Shown: piece by piece, positions 23,577 to 35,159 of the stretch
Layout: each line of letters opens with the position of its first letter
Position numbering within the stretch: position 1 is the stretch's first letter
Source: Apoderus coryli
Taxonomy: Eukaryota > Arthropoda > Insecta > Coleoptera > Attelabidae
Assembly: GCA_911728435.2 (NCBI GenBank)
Contig: OU452213.1
Location: forward strand, 6,365,834 to 6,429,833
Direction: 5' to 3'
DNA length: 64,000 bases
Program-made: the position numbers and the translations under genes
Notes under the pieces: model-generated
Seen by the model: the letters and a program-made list of their open reading frames with translations, nothing else
Databases searched by the model: none
Told to the model about the DNA's origin: nothing

Positions 23577-24420
23577 TCAACTCATAAACTCAATGTTTTG
23601 ACCCCTCAGCCAACTTGAAAGTTTTGATTTAAAATTCCACTGGGATTTGATTAAATACCCTATGACCAATAAAGGTAAATGACCTCTGCCCGATTGTTTT
23701 TTTACATGCAGGTTCCTGTATAATCTCTTTTTCATATCACGAGTTAAATAACCGTGGTCTGGCGTCCCTAAAAATTTCTTCGAGTTATTAAGTTGGAGAA
23801 CAGCACTCTTATAAAACAACTGTCTTATGGTCAACACATCAGCTAATTTAAACAAATTTTCTGTCGGGAATCAAATATCTAAATCAAATATTATTTTTAA
23901 TATTCTTTTTTGTACGATTACCAAAGGTTCTAGATTGGCTCTATATGCTCCACCCCAACCCACAATTCCATAGGATAATAGACTGTACTAAAGTATAATA
24001 CAGAGAGAGATTTTCTTTTGCTGTTAATTTTTTTTTGTATTTTTAAAGATGCACAAAAAAGAACGAATATTTTTGACCAGAACTTGAACATGGATATCCC
24101 ATCCTAGATGCCGATCGAGTATAATACCGAGATACTTAACATGATCAGCCCTGCTCACATCAAAACTCGCCTCTCTCTGCATTAGATTAATGGTGATCTT
24201 ATTTGTTTCGGTTTGCGTAGCTACACTATTGGTAAAGGGAACATAAACAGTTTTTTGGAAGTTGATCGTTAAGAGATATTTATCAAACCATTGCGGTTAC
24301 GGTTATGTAGGTAGCTGAAGAACAAACCTAGACCATGACCTCTGACACCAATTTCCTCTAATTTTTTTAATAATAATTCATTGCAAGTCTTTGTTACCGC
24401 AGGCAAATTCCTCAGGGTTT
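23577..24420 (-). pseudogene. Non-LTR RT relic with deleted catalytic core (family C)
   Basis: Minus-strand pieces in order: LLKKLEEIGVRGHGLGLFFS at 24310-24390 (RT palm), then an abrupt jump to KYLLTINFQKTVYVPF, VKYLGIILDRHLGWDIHV and SYGIVGWGGAYRANLEP, and finally KLADVLTIRQLFYKSAVLQL. The segment that should carry PQG and YADD is deleted, so it was inactive before other damage. Stops near 24020 and 23880 break the rest. Relatives are at 43320-43782, 54187-55510 and 61490-63272. Confidence 0.75.
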
Positions 24421-24692
24421 GTGATGCATTTTTGTGTCTTAAACGTTAGGTTATTTCTAGCTCTCATTAAATAAATAATTACAATACTAGGGTAGTTTGC
24501 TTTTCTTACAGTATTTTATGAATAATTTCGAGCAGGTTCAATTTAGGAAACTACGAGTTCAATTTGAGCACCTTGTGACCTTTATTGAACCATTAGCAAA
24601 GCCCTATGAATTTGGATTATCTCACGTTGATTACCAATAATAGAATGTGATATTGAACCAAAAATTGGTTTTGCTGCGAGGGTGCAATTTGG

Positions 24693-24860
24693 GTAATGGT
24701 CTGGGGCGGTATTTCATTGGAAGGCCTTACAGACCTTGTCACACTTCACGAGGGTATTAACGCTGATCGCTGCATTAGAATGTGCTTAGGAGAAAATTTT
24801 ATCTTGATGCACGAAATGTTGTTAATAAAGCATTATTGCATCATTTCTTTGAAAGCACTG
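24693..24860 (+). pseudogene. Tc1-like transposase fragment
   Basis: From 24693 the frame reads VMVWGGISLEGLTDLV then LGENFILMHE, the central DDE region of Tc1-like transposases. The Asp-Asn pair expected after FILMH is lost. No inverted repeats can be assigned to it. Confidence 0.65.
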
Positions 24861-25374
24861 TGCCTTTAAGAATACAGATATCGGTATGAATCAAAAAACA
24901 TGTTGTTCAGAAAAGATGGGGCTTCCAAATGTTGCAAAAAAGATCATTATTCGGTCGTGAGTGTTTTCTACAGGATGTTGAAACACCCTGTAGCCAAGTT
25001 TAATTATATTTGACATCTTAAATCTTGCTTAATATTAAAGCACACCATGCTGTAAAATACAGTCACATAATATTATATGTTTTACTGTCAATTAAGTAAA
25101 GGTTAATTCTGCAAAATACGACTATATCGTAGGTAAAATACAAGAAGGTGTTTGTGGACCAATCCTATAACATTGTTTATATTTTGACACATTTAATTTA
25201 GTAAATGTATATTTCATTCAATTCATATTTGCTGCCAGCTGAAATTAGAATACTGACATGAGAGTGTTTCTTTGTTGTTACACAGTGCGGTAGACAGAAA
25301 TTTCGATGTAGAGGGGTTTGTTAGAAAAATATATTAACATATATCCAATGGACTGCCGCTAGAGCTCAAGCATT

Positions 25375-25600
25375 GACTATAACGTTCTGACCAGCATCGT
25401 TTTTAAAGAAGTATGGACCAATGATACCACCAGCCCATAAAGCAGTCAGTTTTTCTGGATGTAACGCTGTCTCTTGAAGATTACCATCACTCCAAATATA
25501 CGGCAGTTTTGTTTATTGACGTATCCATTCAAAGAAAAGCAAGCTTCATCGCTAAACAAAATACGCTTATGAAAATTATTAATTAACGAAAAAACAAAGA
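25375..25600 (-). pseudogene. DUF4817-type transposase catalytic-core fragment
   Basis: Minus strand: RILFSDEACFSLNGYVNKQN, a frameshift, then WSDGNLQETALHPEKLTALW and AGGIIGPYFFKNDAGQNV. This is the core of the insect Tc1/mariner-related transposase group that has a DUF4817 helix-turn-helix N-terminus. SDEA holds the first catalytic Asp. The matching N-terminal half of the same group lies 1.2 kb away on the opposite strand at 26752-27230. Confidence 0.65.
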
Positions 25601-25639
25601 ATTTAAATTTTTATGATGGTGGGCTACGCTGACAGAAAA

Positions 25640-26751
25640 CGCCGTAATGAAGAAATAATAATAGTAATAATAATGATTTATTGTGAAAATGTAGAATATA
25701 TACAATTGCACAAAAAGGATAGAGATTTGGCCAATGCCACTCTTCCACTCTTCCTTAAAAAAGCATATACAAATAAAGAAAGAATGTACAAAACATAAAC
25801 TCTTAAAACTAGAATAAACAAATTTTCATTATAATTTAATGTAAAAAGTTAATCACATTATGAATAAATTCTGAGCTTCAATTGTCGCTGAAATAATTCC
25901 AATGGCAAATCAATTATATCAATACATTTATTTAGCAGTAGTGAGGCCATATACGAGAAACTACCCTCAAATTTTGCTGTCATATGCTTAGAGATAGTAA
26001 AGGAATCAATACGTACATTAACATCATGAACATTAGAACGTCTACACAACAACTTATACAAATATTGAGGGTCACGAGCATGGTATATCTTATGTAGCAA
26101 TGAAGTATATAAATACTCATATCTCACATCCAACTTTGGCTCACCCAATCTCTCAAAAAAAGGAGTGACATGTGCAGCAAAAGGAACCGTGCAAACAAAC
26201 CTTATACAAGAATTCTGCACTCTCTGCAACTTGCAATAATCCAAATGCGGATAAATAAGAGCTTTAACCAATTTAAGTTTAGTAGGCTCATCAACCAGGT
26301 GTTTAAGATGGTATATCGAACGCAATTTAAAAAGTGAATTCCTGCATACATTGCCACAATGCTCGTTAAAATTTAGCTCAGAATCCACGATTACTCCTAG
26401 ATCTCGAGCTTTATGCATCCAGGGGATAACATCATTGTTAATCTTAACATTAAACTCTTTAGTAACAAAACTACCGTGGCGCTCGTTGCCAATGCACATT
26501 GCCACCGTCTTCCTAGAGTTCAGGAGTAAACCATTGTTAACACACCAACAAGAAAACTGAGACAGCTCTCTATTTATTACATCAATTGCAGTCTCAGCAC
26601 TGGCTAGGGGAAAAGACAAATATACCTGGATATCGTCCGCATAGAGGTGTATGGTAGAGATCTGGAATGATCCCACAATGTCAAATACATAAACAGAAAA
26701 CAACAATGGTCCAAGAATACTCCCTTGTGGAACACCACAATTGGTCACCAA
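25640..26751 (-). pseudogene. Jockey/CR1-group RT element 3' part (family E relative)
   Basis: An open frame of 297 codons (25858-26751) starts inside the RT domain: VTNCGVPQGSILGPLLFSVY, then TIHLYADDIQVYLSF with an intact YADD, LLLNSRKTVAMCIGN and ARDLGVIVDSELNFNEH. The post-RT region has LIYPHLDYCKLQRVQNSC, where about 15 residues normally found between DYC and LQRVQ are missing in frame. It ends with FQRQLKLRIYS. The 3' UTR runs into (ATT)n at 25651-25676 on the coding strand. The 5' edge at 26751 is an abrupt join to a DNA-transposon relic. There are no stops within the frame. Confidence 0.85.
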
Positions 26752-27230
26752 AATGTGAAGACTTTTTCATGAGTTGTCTTCTAACTGGCCACAATTTCAG
26801 AAAGAGTATGTATCTAAATTATGGCAGAAATTTTGCGAAACTGGTAGTGTAAGAAACAAACTAAAAACGGCCAACAACAGCTGCAGACGGTATCAAAGCA
26901 TTAGATGTCATTTTGTCGTTGCAAGAAAACCAGCATTTATCGACAAGGGAAATCCGTCAACAACACGATATTTCTCACAGATCTGTGGTGAAATTATTAA
27001 AAAAAGAACATTTCATCCATACAAAATACAGCTGGTTCAAGAGCTTGAAGATTGACATTTTTAAAAGGCGTCTTGCATTCTGCAATGTAATTAACTTAAC
27101 TTGAATCCAAACTTCACTGATGAAGCTAATTTGGTTACAGCAGGACGGTGCTCCTAGTCATTTTGATGAAGTTTTTGCAGAAAGATGGATTGGTCGTCTC
27201 CAGATTTGCCACTTTGATCAATAAATTTGG
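26752..27230 (+). pseudogene. DUF4817-type transposase N-terminal half
   Basis: Reads SNWPQFQKEYVSKLWQKFCE then TGSVRNKLKT (first helix-turn-helix), and after a frameshift LSLQENQHLSTREIRQQHDI, SHRSVVKLLKKEHFIHTKYS (second helix-turn-helix) and FKRRLAFCN. Near 27130 comes WLQQDGAPSHFDEVFAERWI with the second catalytic Asp. The central core is absent. It was cut by, or joined to, the retroelement ending at 26751. Confidence 0.65.
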
Positions 27231-28194
27231 AAGAACTAAACTGAGAGCTAAAGTTATTGGAGAATCTACAAGAACCTGTCATGCTAGTAAAAGTAAGAAA
27301 TCCATTTGAAAGGAGACTTCAATTGTGCGCAAATATCAACGGATTTGTTGGACTAACAGTTTTGAATATTAAGATTCGATTTTCTTTTTACCAATTTTCA
27401 GAAAAAAAATCTTTTGCGAAGCCTCGTTATTATTATTACTTCAGCATTAGTACTTTGTGATTATGACGGTGAGATCTCTATACTTTTCTGTAAAGTGTAC
27501 GAGATACGTAGTTATAAGAAAATTCATGTAGAAAACAAAACTGCATACACGAAATGAAGGAAAAAAAAACAGGTTTTGTGCAACTGAATAATAATAATGG
27601 CCTAAAGTAATAATTTTATTGGCCATGCAGTTTTGAACACGGTGTACGCTGCTTCAAGGTGATCTAAACATATATTTGTTGGCTTATAATAATATTAATG
27701 CTATTATTTCGGAGTAGTCCTTGTGTCTGATAAAGATTGGTAGGTAATTAGCTTTCAAAACTCATTGAAATCTATAAATGCTATTACCGTAAACCAATCA
27801 AATCTTTAAAAGTTTCTAACAATGTTCAAATTCGGAAAGCAGCTGTTTGTGGGACTTCAAGTCAGTCTAGGTGATAAGGTTACTTGCAATTTCACCTTAG
27901 CGGGGATCGCAGTTCGCAAAATTGTATCTTCTTTTTGAATTTTAGGAGCCACTAACGTCTCAAACTGTGTTAACCCAAGCCTCATCAATTCACTATCTAA
28001 ATTTCTACATAATTATTTTACTTTCCCGCTCAGGTATTCTGAACGCCCTAAAAAAATTGAGATAAAGACGGATATAACCATTTTGAGGTCACTCAAGACG
28101 ATTAAGACCATTTCCATATAGAAGTCTGTCTTTTTCACAATAGCGCCTAAACGTTTCAAGTAATTGAGCTCAATTTTAGTGTACGAGTTTGTGC
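27231..28194. other. Unassigned spacer
   Basis: No gene. A small hairpin with ATGGCC/GGCCAT arms lies at 27597-27626. The remainder is AT-rich and unassigned. Confidence 0.45.
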
Positions 28195-28300
28195 TAGTCC
28201 TAGAATAACCTCATTAGTTTTTGGTTGAAATCGTTTTAGCCCTGTGATAGAGGTGGACACAACCTTCAAATTTTCATATAGCAGTGGGGGTCGAGTGATA
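28195..28300 (+). repeat. Dispersed repeat, copy 2
   Basis: Direct-orientation relative of 17820-17925. The type is unknown. Confidence 0.65.
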
Positions 28301-28341
28301 CATCATTTGAATGCATTTAGTATCTGATTTACAGCGAAAGG

Positions 28342-29480
28342 TTACTTTTGATTTGAAATAAATCCTTCTATGTTACATGTTTGGCATGCTCGAAGTAGTG
28401 GTGCTTTGGATTCATAATTAGTACGAAAAACAGGAACGTGAAATAGTCTGCTACTCCTCTCAGAGGGGCGCGGTATGTTAAAATTTAACGATCGGAGTAG
28501 ATTTGAACAGTCCACCAAGCTATTTATAATCTTAAACAGAAAGAGTTGCCCGGCATACACTCTGCGAGCAGCCAGCGAAACCATTTGAAAGCGATTGAGC
28601 AGTGCTCTATGATCGAATCCTCTACATGGGAATCTACCGTCAATTTTAAACGCTAAATATTTAAGGAATTTGCGCTGTATGTATTCAATGTGTCCTGCAT
28701 GCGATTGGTAAATGGGAGACCATATTATCGATGCGTACTCAAGCTTAGATCTTAACAGACCACAATACAAATTGGTTACACATTCAATATCACTAAAATC
28801 TTTGGTAACACGAAACAAAAAGCGAAGCATGCGTAGTGCATCTCGGGTAATACTTTGAATATGATAATTAAATGACAATTCAGCGTCGACGTAAACTCCA
28901 AGATCCCTGAGAACATCATAAGACTCAAGCGCAGTGTATTCAGCTAATAGCGATATTCAAAAACAGTTTGCGATTTCGAAAATATGACAAACTTACATTT
29001 ATTAAGATTTAAAGGCAATTTATTATAGTTACACCAATCTTCAAGCTTAGATAAGTCACGCTGCAACAATACGCAATCCGAAGTGTCTCGAATAACACGA
29101 TATAACTTCAGATCGTCTGCAAACAGCAAATGGTTGCTAGTAAGTTCCTGGGATATGTCATTAATGAAAATTGAAAATATTAATGGTGGCAAACAGCTGC
29201 CCTGAGGCTGGTGGGTGTAAAAGTTTCCGATTTATGACCATTGTATTCGACATAGTGTTGTCGATCAGACAACTAGGAGGCAAAAAACGTTAAAAGATCC
29301 TCATCAAAACCCAACCTCGACATTTTCTGTAGGACAAGCGAATGATTCAGCTTATCGAATGCTTATCGATCCGCAGACCCTCCCCGAGGGTACGAAATAC
29401 ATCCTCTAGAAAACAGGTTAGGTTGGTTACTGTAGAGTGGCCCTGGAAAAAACCGTGCTGCTGTGGATCAATCTGATGCT
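28342..29480 (-). pseudogene. Jockey/CR1-group RT element, copy 2 of family B
   Basis: Minus-strand relative of 12470-13705. Pieces: IDPQQHGFFQGHSTVTNL at the 5' end, then a deletion that removes the D-F-S-KAF box, then PPLIFSIFINDISQELTSNH and LLFADDLKLYRVIRDTSD (FADD present). The long post-RT frame 28342-28878 starts MSFNYHIQSITRDALRMLRF and runs to RACQTCNIEGF. There the similarity stops: the C-terminal ~30 codons and 3' UTR seen in copy 1 are missing, which is unusual for target-primed insertion and implies later deletion or rearrangement. The 5' end is fused to another element at about 29481. Confidence 0.85.
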
Positions 29481-30105
29481 TAACTTGAGTTTTGATTAAT
29501 TCGGAAGATGGGGCTGGCAGATAAAGATCATGTTCGGAGTTTCTAAGGAGATAATTATGGAATGGTCTTTCAGAGACATCTGACAGGTGTTTGCGGATTA
29601 AGCAGACCGATTCCAATATGAATAAGGAAGGTAGTGTTAGTATTTTAAATTTTCTCAAGAAGTCCTGGCAATGGGCTCTATAGTGCAATCTCAGAGAGTA
29701 TCGAATAGCTCTTTTTTGTTATCTAAAAATACGCCCAAATTGCGTTGCACAGCATGTACCCCAGAATGGGAGCGCGTATCGAAGATGGGATTCGAAGAGT
29801 GAAAAGTAGACTGTTATGGAAGTTGACAAGTTAAGTTCTTTGGAAACTAATCTTAACGCAAAACAGGCAGAGCTTATTTTTTTTGATAACGCATCAATGT
29901 GCAACTTCCACTTCAGGGAGTTGTCAACAACAAGGCCCAGAAACTTCACAGAAGAAACGACGTCAATAGTGGAATTATTAACTTCAAAAGACTGCAGCGC
30001 ACCTTTATATGACACAGATTTTTTTTATCAACTATGCTCGTCCATTTAAATTTCAAGTCTTTTGCACTTTTAAAACCACTGTACTTGGGTTTTATCTGGG
30101 TTATT
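29481..30105 (-). pseudogene. Jockey-group RT post-RT region fused to family B
   Basis: Minus strand: LNPDKTQVQWF near 30090, ALQSFEVNNSTIDVVSSVKF, LVVDNSLKWKLHIDALSKKI, SLFESHLRYALPFWGTC, then a frameshift to FLRKFKILTLPSLFILESVC and LPAPSSELIKT. At that point (about 29481) the frame continues without a stop into family B RT sequence, producing a chimeric open frame 29347-29688. It is closest to the element at 47795-49690. The RT catalytic part is missing. Confidence 0.75.
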
Positions 30106-30674
30106 CTCACACTATACGAAACAGTGGCTTACAATATGTACTAGAACATTTGAAATAGCAAAAGGACTACCCCATTTTAGTGCCTTTAAAATGTTCGACC
30201 TTAATATCCATTCTTTAGACGAATTCGCCAGTCTCTTTGTTGTGTTCATATAAAAGCTAAACTGCATTTCTAATATGCACATAACCGGTTATATCGAATT
30301 GCATTTTAGTTGAAAATAATAATAAGTATAAAAAAATAGTAATAATAATAATAAAAAAAAAAGAGTAACATGTATCTGCTTCCTTTCTGACATTGTGCGC
30401 CCAAGCCGTATCTCAATCAGGGCAGTACTAGCACAAACGGCCAAAACATATTGTGAATATTTATATTTACGAATGATTAAGCCTTTGACTTGGCTGTTTT
30501 TTGTTATTTTATTTTTTCTACCTTGAAGTATTTTTGTAAGGCGTTCAAATAAAAATTTTATTGACATATAATCGTCAACTAGTTTATGTTCTTTACCTTA
30601 ATATACCTACAGGGAAAATAAAAATGAAAAATTATGTTTGCAATTTTTGGAGGGAAAGGTATTAATAATTACTA
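30106..30674. other. Spacer with AAT-rich run
   Basis: Holds (AAT)n/A-rich sequence at 30310-30365, which could be the tail of a minus-strand retroelement. No coding relic is recognised. Confidence 0.45.
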
Positions 30675-31149
30675 TCACAAATACAGAAAAATAATATTAT
30701 TGACTACGTTTTGTACAAAGCAATTGCAGTACGTCAAAATACAAAAACTACATAACAAAAAACATACAAGTGTAAGTAACAACATACCTATAAACAAATA
30801 GTTAAAAACTACAATTTCTTTGGAATACTCTTCCACGAAATAAAAAGCATGCTTGAGCATTGAGCAAGTATTTCTGAACTGTATACTGCCGGACTGTGAA
30901 ACACTGTTCCTATAACACACCAAAGAGGTATCATCAGCATATTCCAGGTTCAGATAACTATATAGGTCGTTAATATAAACAACAAAGAGCAACAGTCCCA
31001 ACACAGAGCCCTGGGGCACTCCAACTCCGACTGAAGAGCCACCGTCTGTCCTCTGCCAGTCAGGTACGACCGCAGCAGCTACATCGAGAGTCCCCGCACA
31101 TCATATCGTTAAAGCTTGATGGTCAAATGAAGTTCAAAGGCCTTGCTCA
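30675..31149 (-). pseudogene. Jockey-group RT fragment joined to a 3' UTR
   Basis: Minus strand: LSKAFELHLTIKL, YDVRGLSM, SYLTGRGQTVALQSELE, then a frameshift to GVPQGSVLGLLLFVVYIND and YLNLEYADDTSLVCYRNSVS. Directly after the YADD box the frame passes into Phe/Leu-rich sequence that looks like untranslated DNA. The whole post-RT domain is therefore deleted. The YADD piece resembles 34320-34400. Confidence 0.7.
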
Positions 31150-32770
31150 GATCATTTTTATCACCCCTATTTTCAAATCTGGTAACAGAGGTGACGTATC
31201 AAATTACCGTCCGGTTTGTATTCTCAACTCCATTCCTAAGCTTTTCGAGAGTTTAGTAACAAGATATCTAACAACTATATTTAAGCCGATTATAATTGAT
31301 GAACAGTTCGGTTTCCAGTCCGGTCGGTCTACTGAGCTTAATCTTCTGGAATACACACATTATTTGTCACGGGCCTTGGAGGGCGGTTACCAGGTTCATG
31401 CAATCTACACCGTTTTTTCCAAGGCCTTCGACTGCGTGAATCACCAGCTCCTTATTCACAAGCTGGAGTGTATTGGCATGTCGGCACCTTTGTTGAGATG
31501 GTTGGAGAGCTACCTGACTGGCAGAACTCAGATAGTCCGTTTCAGTGATTTCCTTTCTGACCCTATTTCGGTTTCTTCTGGTGTCCCCCAGGGTTCTCAC
31601 CTCGGGCCATTGTTATTTAACTCATTTATAAATGATATCAAGCAGTGTTTCATTCACAGTGAATTCAGGCTCTTCGCCGATGACCTGAAGTGTTACCGGC
31701 GTATCGGAGGTCCCGCAGATTGTTATCTTCTGCAGGAGGATGTTGTGAGATTTGTGCATTGGTGTGAGTTGCATGGTATGACTTTAAATGTTTCTAAGTG
31801 CTTTTGCGTAAATTTCAACCGAACCAGGAGACCTCTTTTGTATGAATATTTTGTCGACCATTCAGTCCTAAAATACAAATTTTCGGTCAAGCATCTGGGA
31901 GTTTACCTGGACACTTCCTTGAGCTTTGTGGATCACATCAGGCACTCGACTTCCAGGTCTCTGAAAGTGTTGGGGTTCATAAAGTTGCTCGGTTGATTTC
32001 AGTAATGTGAATACTATTAGAATTTTGTTCACGACGCTTGTCAGACCACATTTGGAGTATGCCTCGGCGGTTTGGACCCCGTCATACGGTTGCCATTCTG
32101 CCCGAGTTGAGAGCGTTCAGCGGCGTTTCCTTAGGTATGTTCACTTTAAGCTTGGTCGTCCGCGTTCTATCGATTTTGTGTTCGATTACGGAACTATGAT
32201 GAGCGAGCTGGGGCTTACGACATTGAGTGATCGCAGGGTCGTCAGAGATCTATTAATACTTTATAAGCTTTTGAACAATATGGTTTCGTCTTCTTATTTG
32301 TTGTCCAATATTCATTTTCATGTACCGTCTAGGAACAATAGATACTCTCACCTTTTCCATGAGGAATTTCACCGTACAAATTACGGAGGAAATAATTTTG
32401 TCCCTAGAGTGGCCAGGATGGCGAATTCTTGCTTAAGCGTTGATTTCTTTGCGCCTACAGGTGAATTTATTCGCCGTTTGAAATGTGAGCGGCGTGACGG
32501 CAGTTTTGCGTAAGTCGATCGATGCTTGTTGCGTTGACGATCATGGTTTTCCTTTTATTCCTGGCGTGGGTCTTGCGAATAGCTTTAGTATAACTTGAAT
32601 TATGTTTAAATTGTCTACTTATTGTGTAATTTAGAGTTTCTTAGGTTTTGTAAAATTGTTGAATTTGTGTAGTATTGCATGGAATTATATTTGTTATATT
32701 ATATTGTATGCTGTATAAATGGACTTTGTCCGTGAATAAATAAATAAATAAATAAAAATAAATAAATCAC
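31150..32770 (+). pseudogene. Jockey/CR1-group RT element, nearly intact 3' half (family D)
   Basis: The frame to 31996 covers most of the RT: FITPIFKSGNRGDVSNYRPV, IIDEQFGFQSGRSTELNLLE, VFSKAFDCVNHQLLIHKLEC (the usual Asp before F-S-K is lost as TVFSKAF), SSGVPQGSHLGPLLFNSF, then FRLFADDLKCYRRI (FADD) and VKHLGVYLDTSLSFVDH. A one-base shift at about 31993 moves to 32007-32513: LVRPHLEYASAVWTPSYG, VESVQRRFLRYVHFKLGRPR, and a stop after RRDGSFA. The 3' end is GTGAATAAATAAATAAATAA at 32735-32767. A decayed relative lies at 42050-42500. Confidence 0.88.
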
Positions 32771-33640
32771 ATAAAGTGAGATTAATAAATTCACATCTCT
32801 CTAGGCCCTCGACTATATCAGACACCACACGAGCCTGATGGGTATTAGTTGAACCAGAGATCCACCATCTGACTTAATATCTCTCCACAATATGAGCATT
32901 GTAAAAATGAGAGAGTGCAGCAGTTTTGATCAACGACTTAAAAAATACTATACCTAATTGCTCTGATCAATACAAAATTTGGTTATATTCTGTTGAATCA
33001 TTTTCAAAATATATAGCTATATCAAAAGAACCACGGTGTATGGAGAGCTAAAAGTACATTTATAGAAAAAATATCCTGATGATAGATTTTGTGGCTCGAA
33101 ATAATATTATCATGTAGTCTTTGTCCAAAAATTTACTTATTAGTAGTTATTATAAATTCCAAATCAACATAACAACAAAGAAAAAATTAAAAGGTACTCT
33201 ATACACGGAAAAAAATGTTTAAGAAAATTAACAAAACAAACATTTATTTTAACATCATTAGATCTAGAAATCTTAAACTACTAAATATTTAAAAGAACTA
33301 CTAAGACAGTCGCAATGATGTTTTGCAAAACTAACTGACGTTTAACTTATTTAAATAAATTAGACCTATAGGTACTGTATTAAGGATATCTAAGTAACAT
33401 GAGGGCTTAAAATGTATAAAAATTTTTATCGTAAAACATATTTTTAACATAAAAATGCACCTATTTTGTCATACATTATCACCTCCATATGTTTTTATAA
33501 AACCGGTGTATGTAGGGAAAAAAAAATTGTTCACTTCCGTTTAATAAAAGCTAGATATTAATACTTCGGGGCCCCTATACTAATTAGTAATAATAATAAT
33601 TATCATACCTACCTTTTTTCTCGTAACAACAATTTGAAGT
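32771..33640. other. Unassigned AT-rich spacer
   Basis: No gene or clear repeat apart from a short AAT run near 33587. Confidence 0.45.
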
Positions 33641-33644
33641 TTGA

Positions 33645-34930
33645 ATTTAATAATAATAATAATCTCTTTATTGTCTAACAGGTATTGCTACCCAATAACA
33701 AGACAAAATGTTACATAAACAAAAACAATTGCCTAGCATTAGTCAGTAGTCAATCTCCATCGCCGAGCCCGTACCAAGTCCGCAGATCTCGTACCGTACT
33801 CATGACAAGTTGAGTTAATACACAAATCGGGCTTACATCTGTGAATCTCAAGCAGTTGATAATATATATATAAAGACGGGAGAGGCATTATATTGAGAGA
33901 TTTGAAAATGGGCTTGCAATCCTCCAGATATCCAGCATTTGCCAGAATGCGAACCACCTTTTTTTGTACTCTAAATATTTGCATAGCCGATGATGAGTTA
34001 CCCCAGAGACTCACTCCATAAGAAATATGAGAATGGAACAGTGAGAAATAAACAGTTCTCAGAGCTTGCTGACTCAGACAATGTCTGAGCCTCCTAATAA
34101 CGTAAATACTAGAAGACAACTTACCCTGAGAAAATCAACGTGCGACGCCCAGAAAAGCGCATCATCAACAATAATCCCCAATAAGTTGGCTGTTCGTCCC
34201 CGAGCATGACCACTAGCACTAGAAAATGTAAGTCTCTGGGTCTTATCAATATTTAGTTTCAGCAGATTACTAGTGAACCAGCCATTCGCAACTCCCTCAA
34301 GGTGCCCCGCACGACCTTCGAGCTGTGAAACACTGCTCCCATAACACACCAAAGAGGTATCATCAGCATAAAGAGTGACCCTTCCAGGATTCAAATAAGT
34401 ATATAGGTCGTTAATATTTTTATTTTTATTTTTATGGTCAACAATAGTCTTCCTATAATCTGCATGCAACGAGTTATACAGGGTCCGATGAGAAGCGTCG
34501 CCCGTCGACTCACAAACTATCTTAATGGCCATGAGCTTGTCTCTTTTCTCTCCAAGCTCCGATATAAACCAGTTAACTGGCGTTCTACGATTCTGATGTT
34601 TCTTGATCGGAAAATATGTATTAATATTTTGTTGGAAAATACCCAACAGGTAAGATGACAGAAAATCAACATCATTGGAACAAAAAAATTGATCCCAATC
34701 CGTCGACTTTAGGGCTTCTCTCATATCAGAGAGACCCGCCTGAGTCACCGTTCGTCGAGAACTACTGTTAACCTTAACACCCGAAGAAACCCGAATCTCA
34801 ATGACCTGAGCAGCATGGTCAGATATGCAGGGATCAAAAACACGAGAGGCATACAAACTCTCATCCAAATTAGTAAGAACATTGTCTATGCAACTACGGG
34901 AACTGTCAGTCACTCTAGCTGCTGAAGCAA
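33645..34930 (-). pseudogene. Jockey element with RT core deleted (endonuclease end to YADD fusion)
   Basis: Minus frame 34074-34940: SCIDNVLTNLDESLYASRVF and CISDHAAQVIEIRV form the end of the APE-type endonuclease with its SDH box. A linker follows (YFPIKKHQNRRTPVNWFISE, LHADYRKTIVDHKNKN). The frame then jumps straight to YTYLNPGRVTLYADDTSLVC and WFTSNLLKLNIDKTQRLTFS, so the first two thirds of RT are deleted. The junction lies in a T-rich repeat near 34410-34430. After a frameshift the frame 33739-34119 gives the post-RT (LRTVYFSLFHSHISYGVSLW). The coding-strand 3' end is CCTGTTAGACAATAAAGAGA plus (TTA)n. Confidence 0.82.
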
Positions 34931-35070
34931 CCGAGGACAATCCAACATATTGTTGATCAACTTAAAAAGAAAGATCTGAGACGCGAAGATGCGTCTCTCG
35001 GCTAACGGCCGAAATCCGAACCTTGTCAGTAACAGGCTGTGATCACACCCACGAGGAGGAAAATATACAT
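34931..35070 (-). pseudogene. Short post-RT fragment of a CR1/Jockey-group element
   Basis: Minus strand: CDHSLLLTRFGFRPLAERRI then FASQIFLFKLINNMLDCPRL. It resembles RRVYAGQLFLFKIINSLVDC of family B but is a different lineage. It abuts the endonuclease end of the next element. Confidence 0.6.
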
Positions 35071-35159
35071 CTCTAAGCTTCCATTGCAAGGCAACTATAA
35101 GGTCATTTAATCAGTCCGTAAAATAAGTAAGAAAAAAGAAAATTTTCACAAAATTCGAT

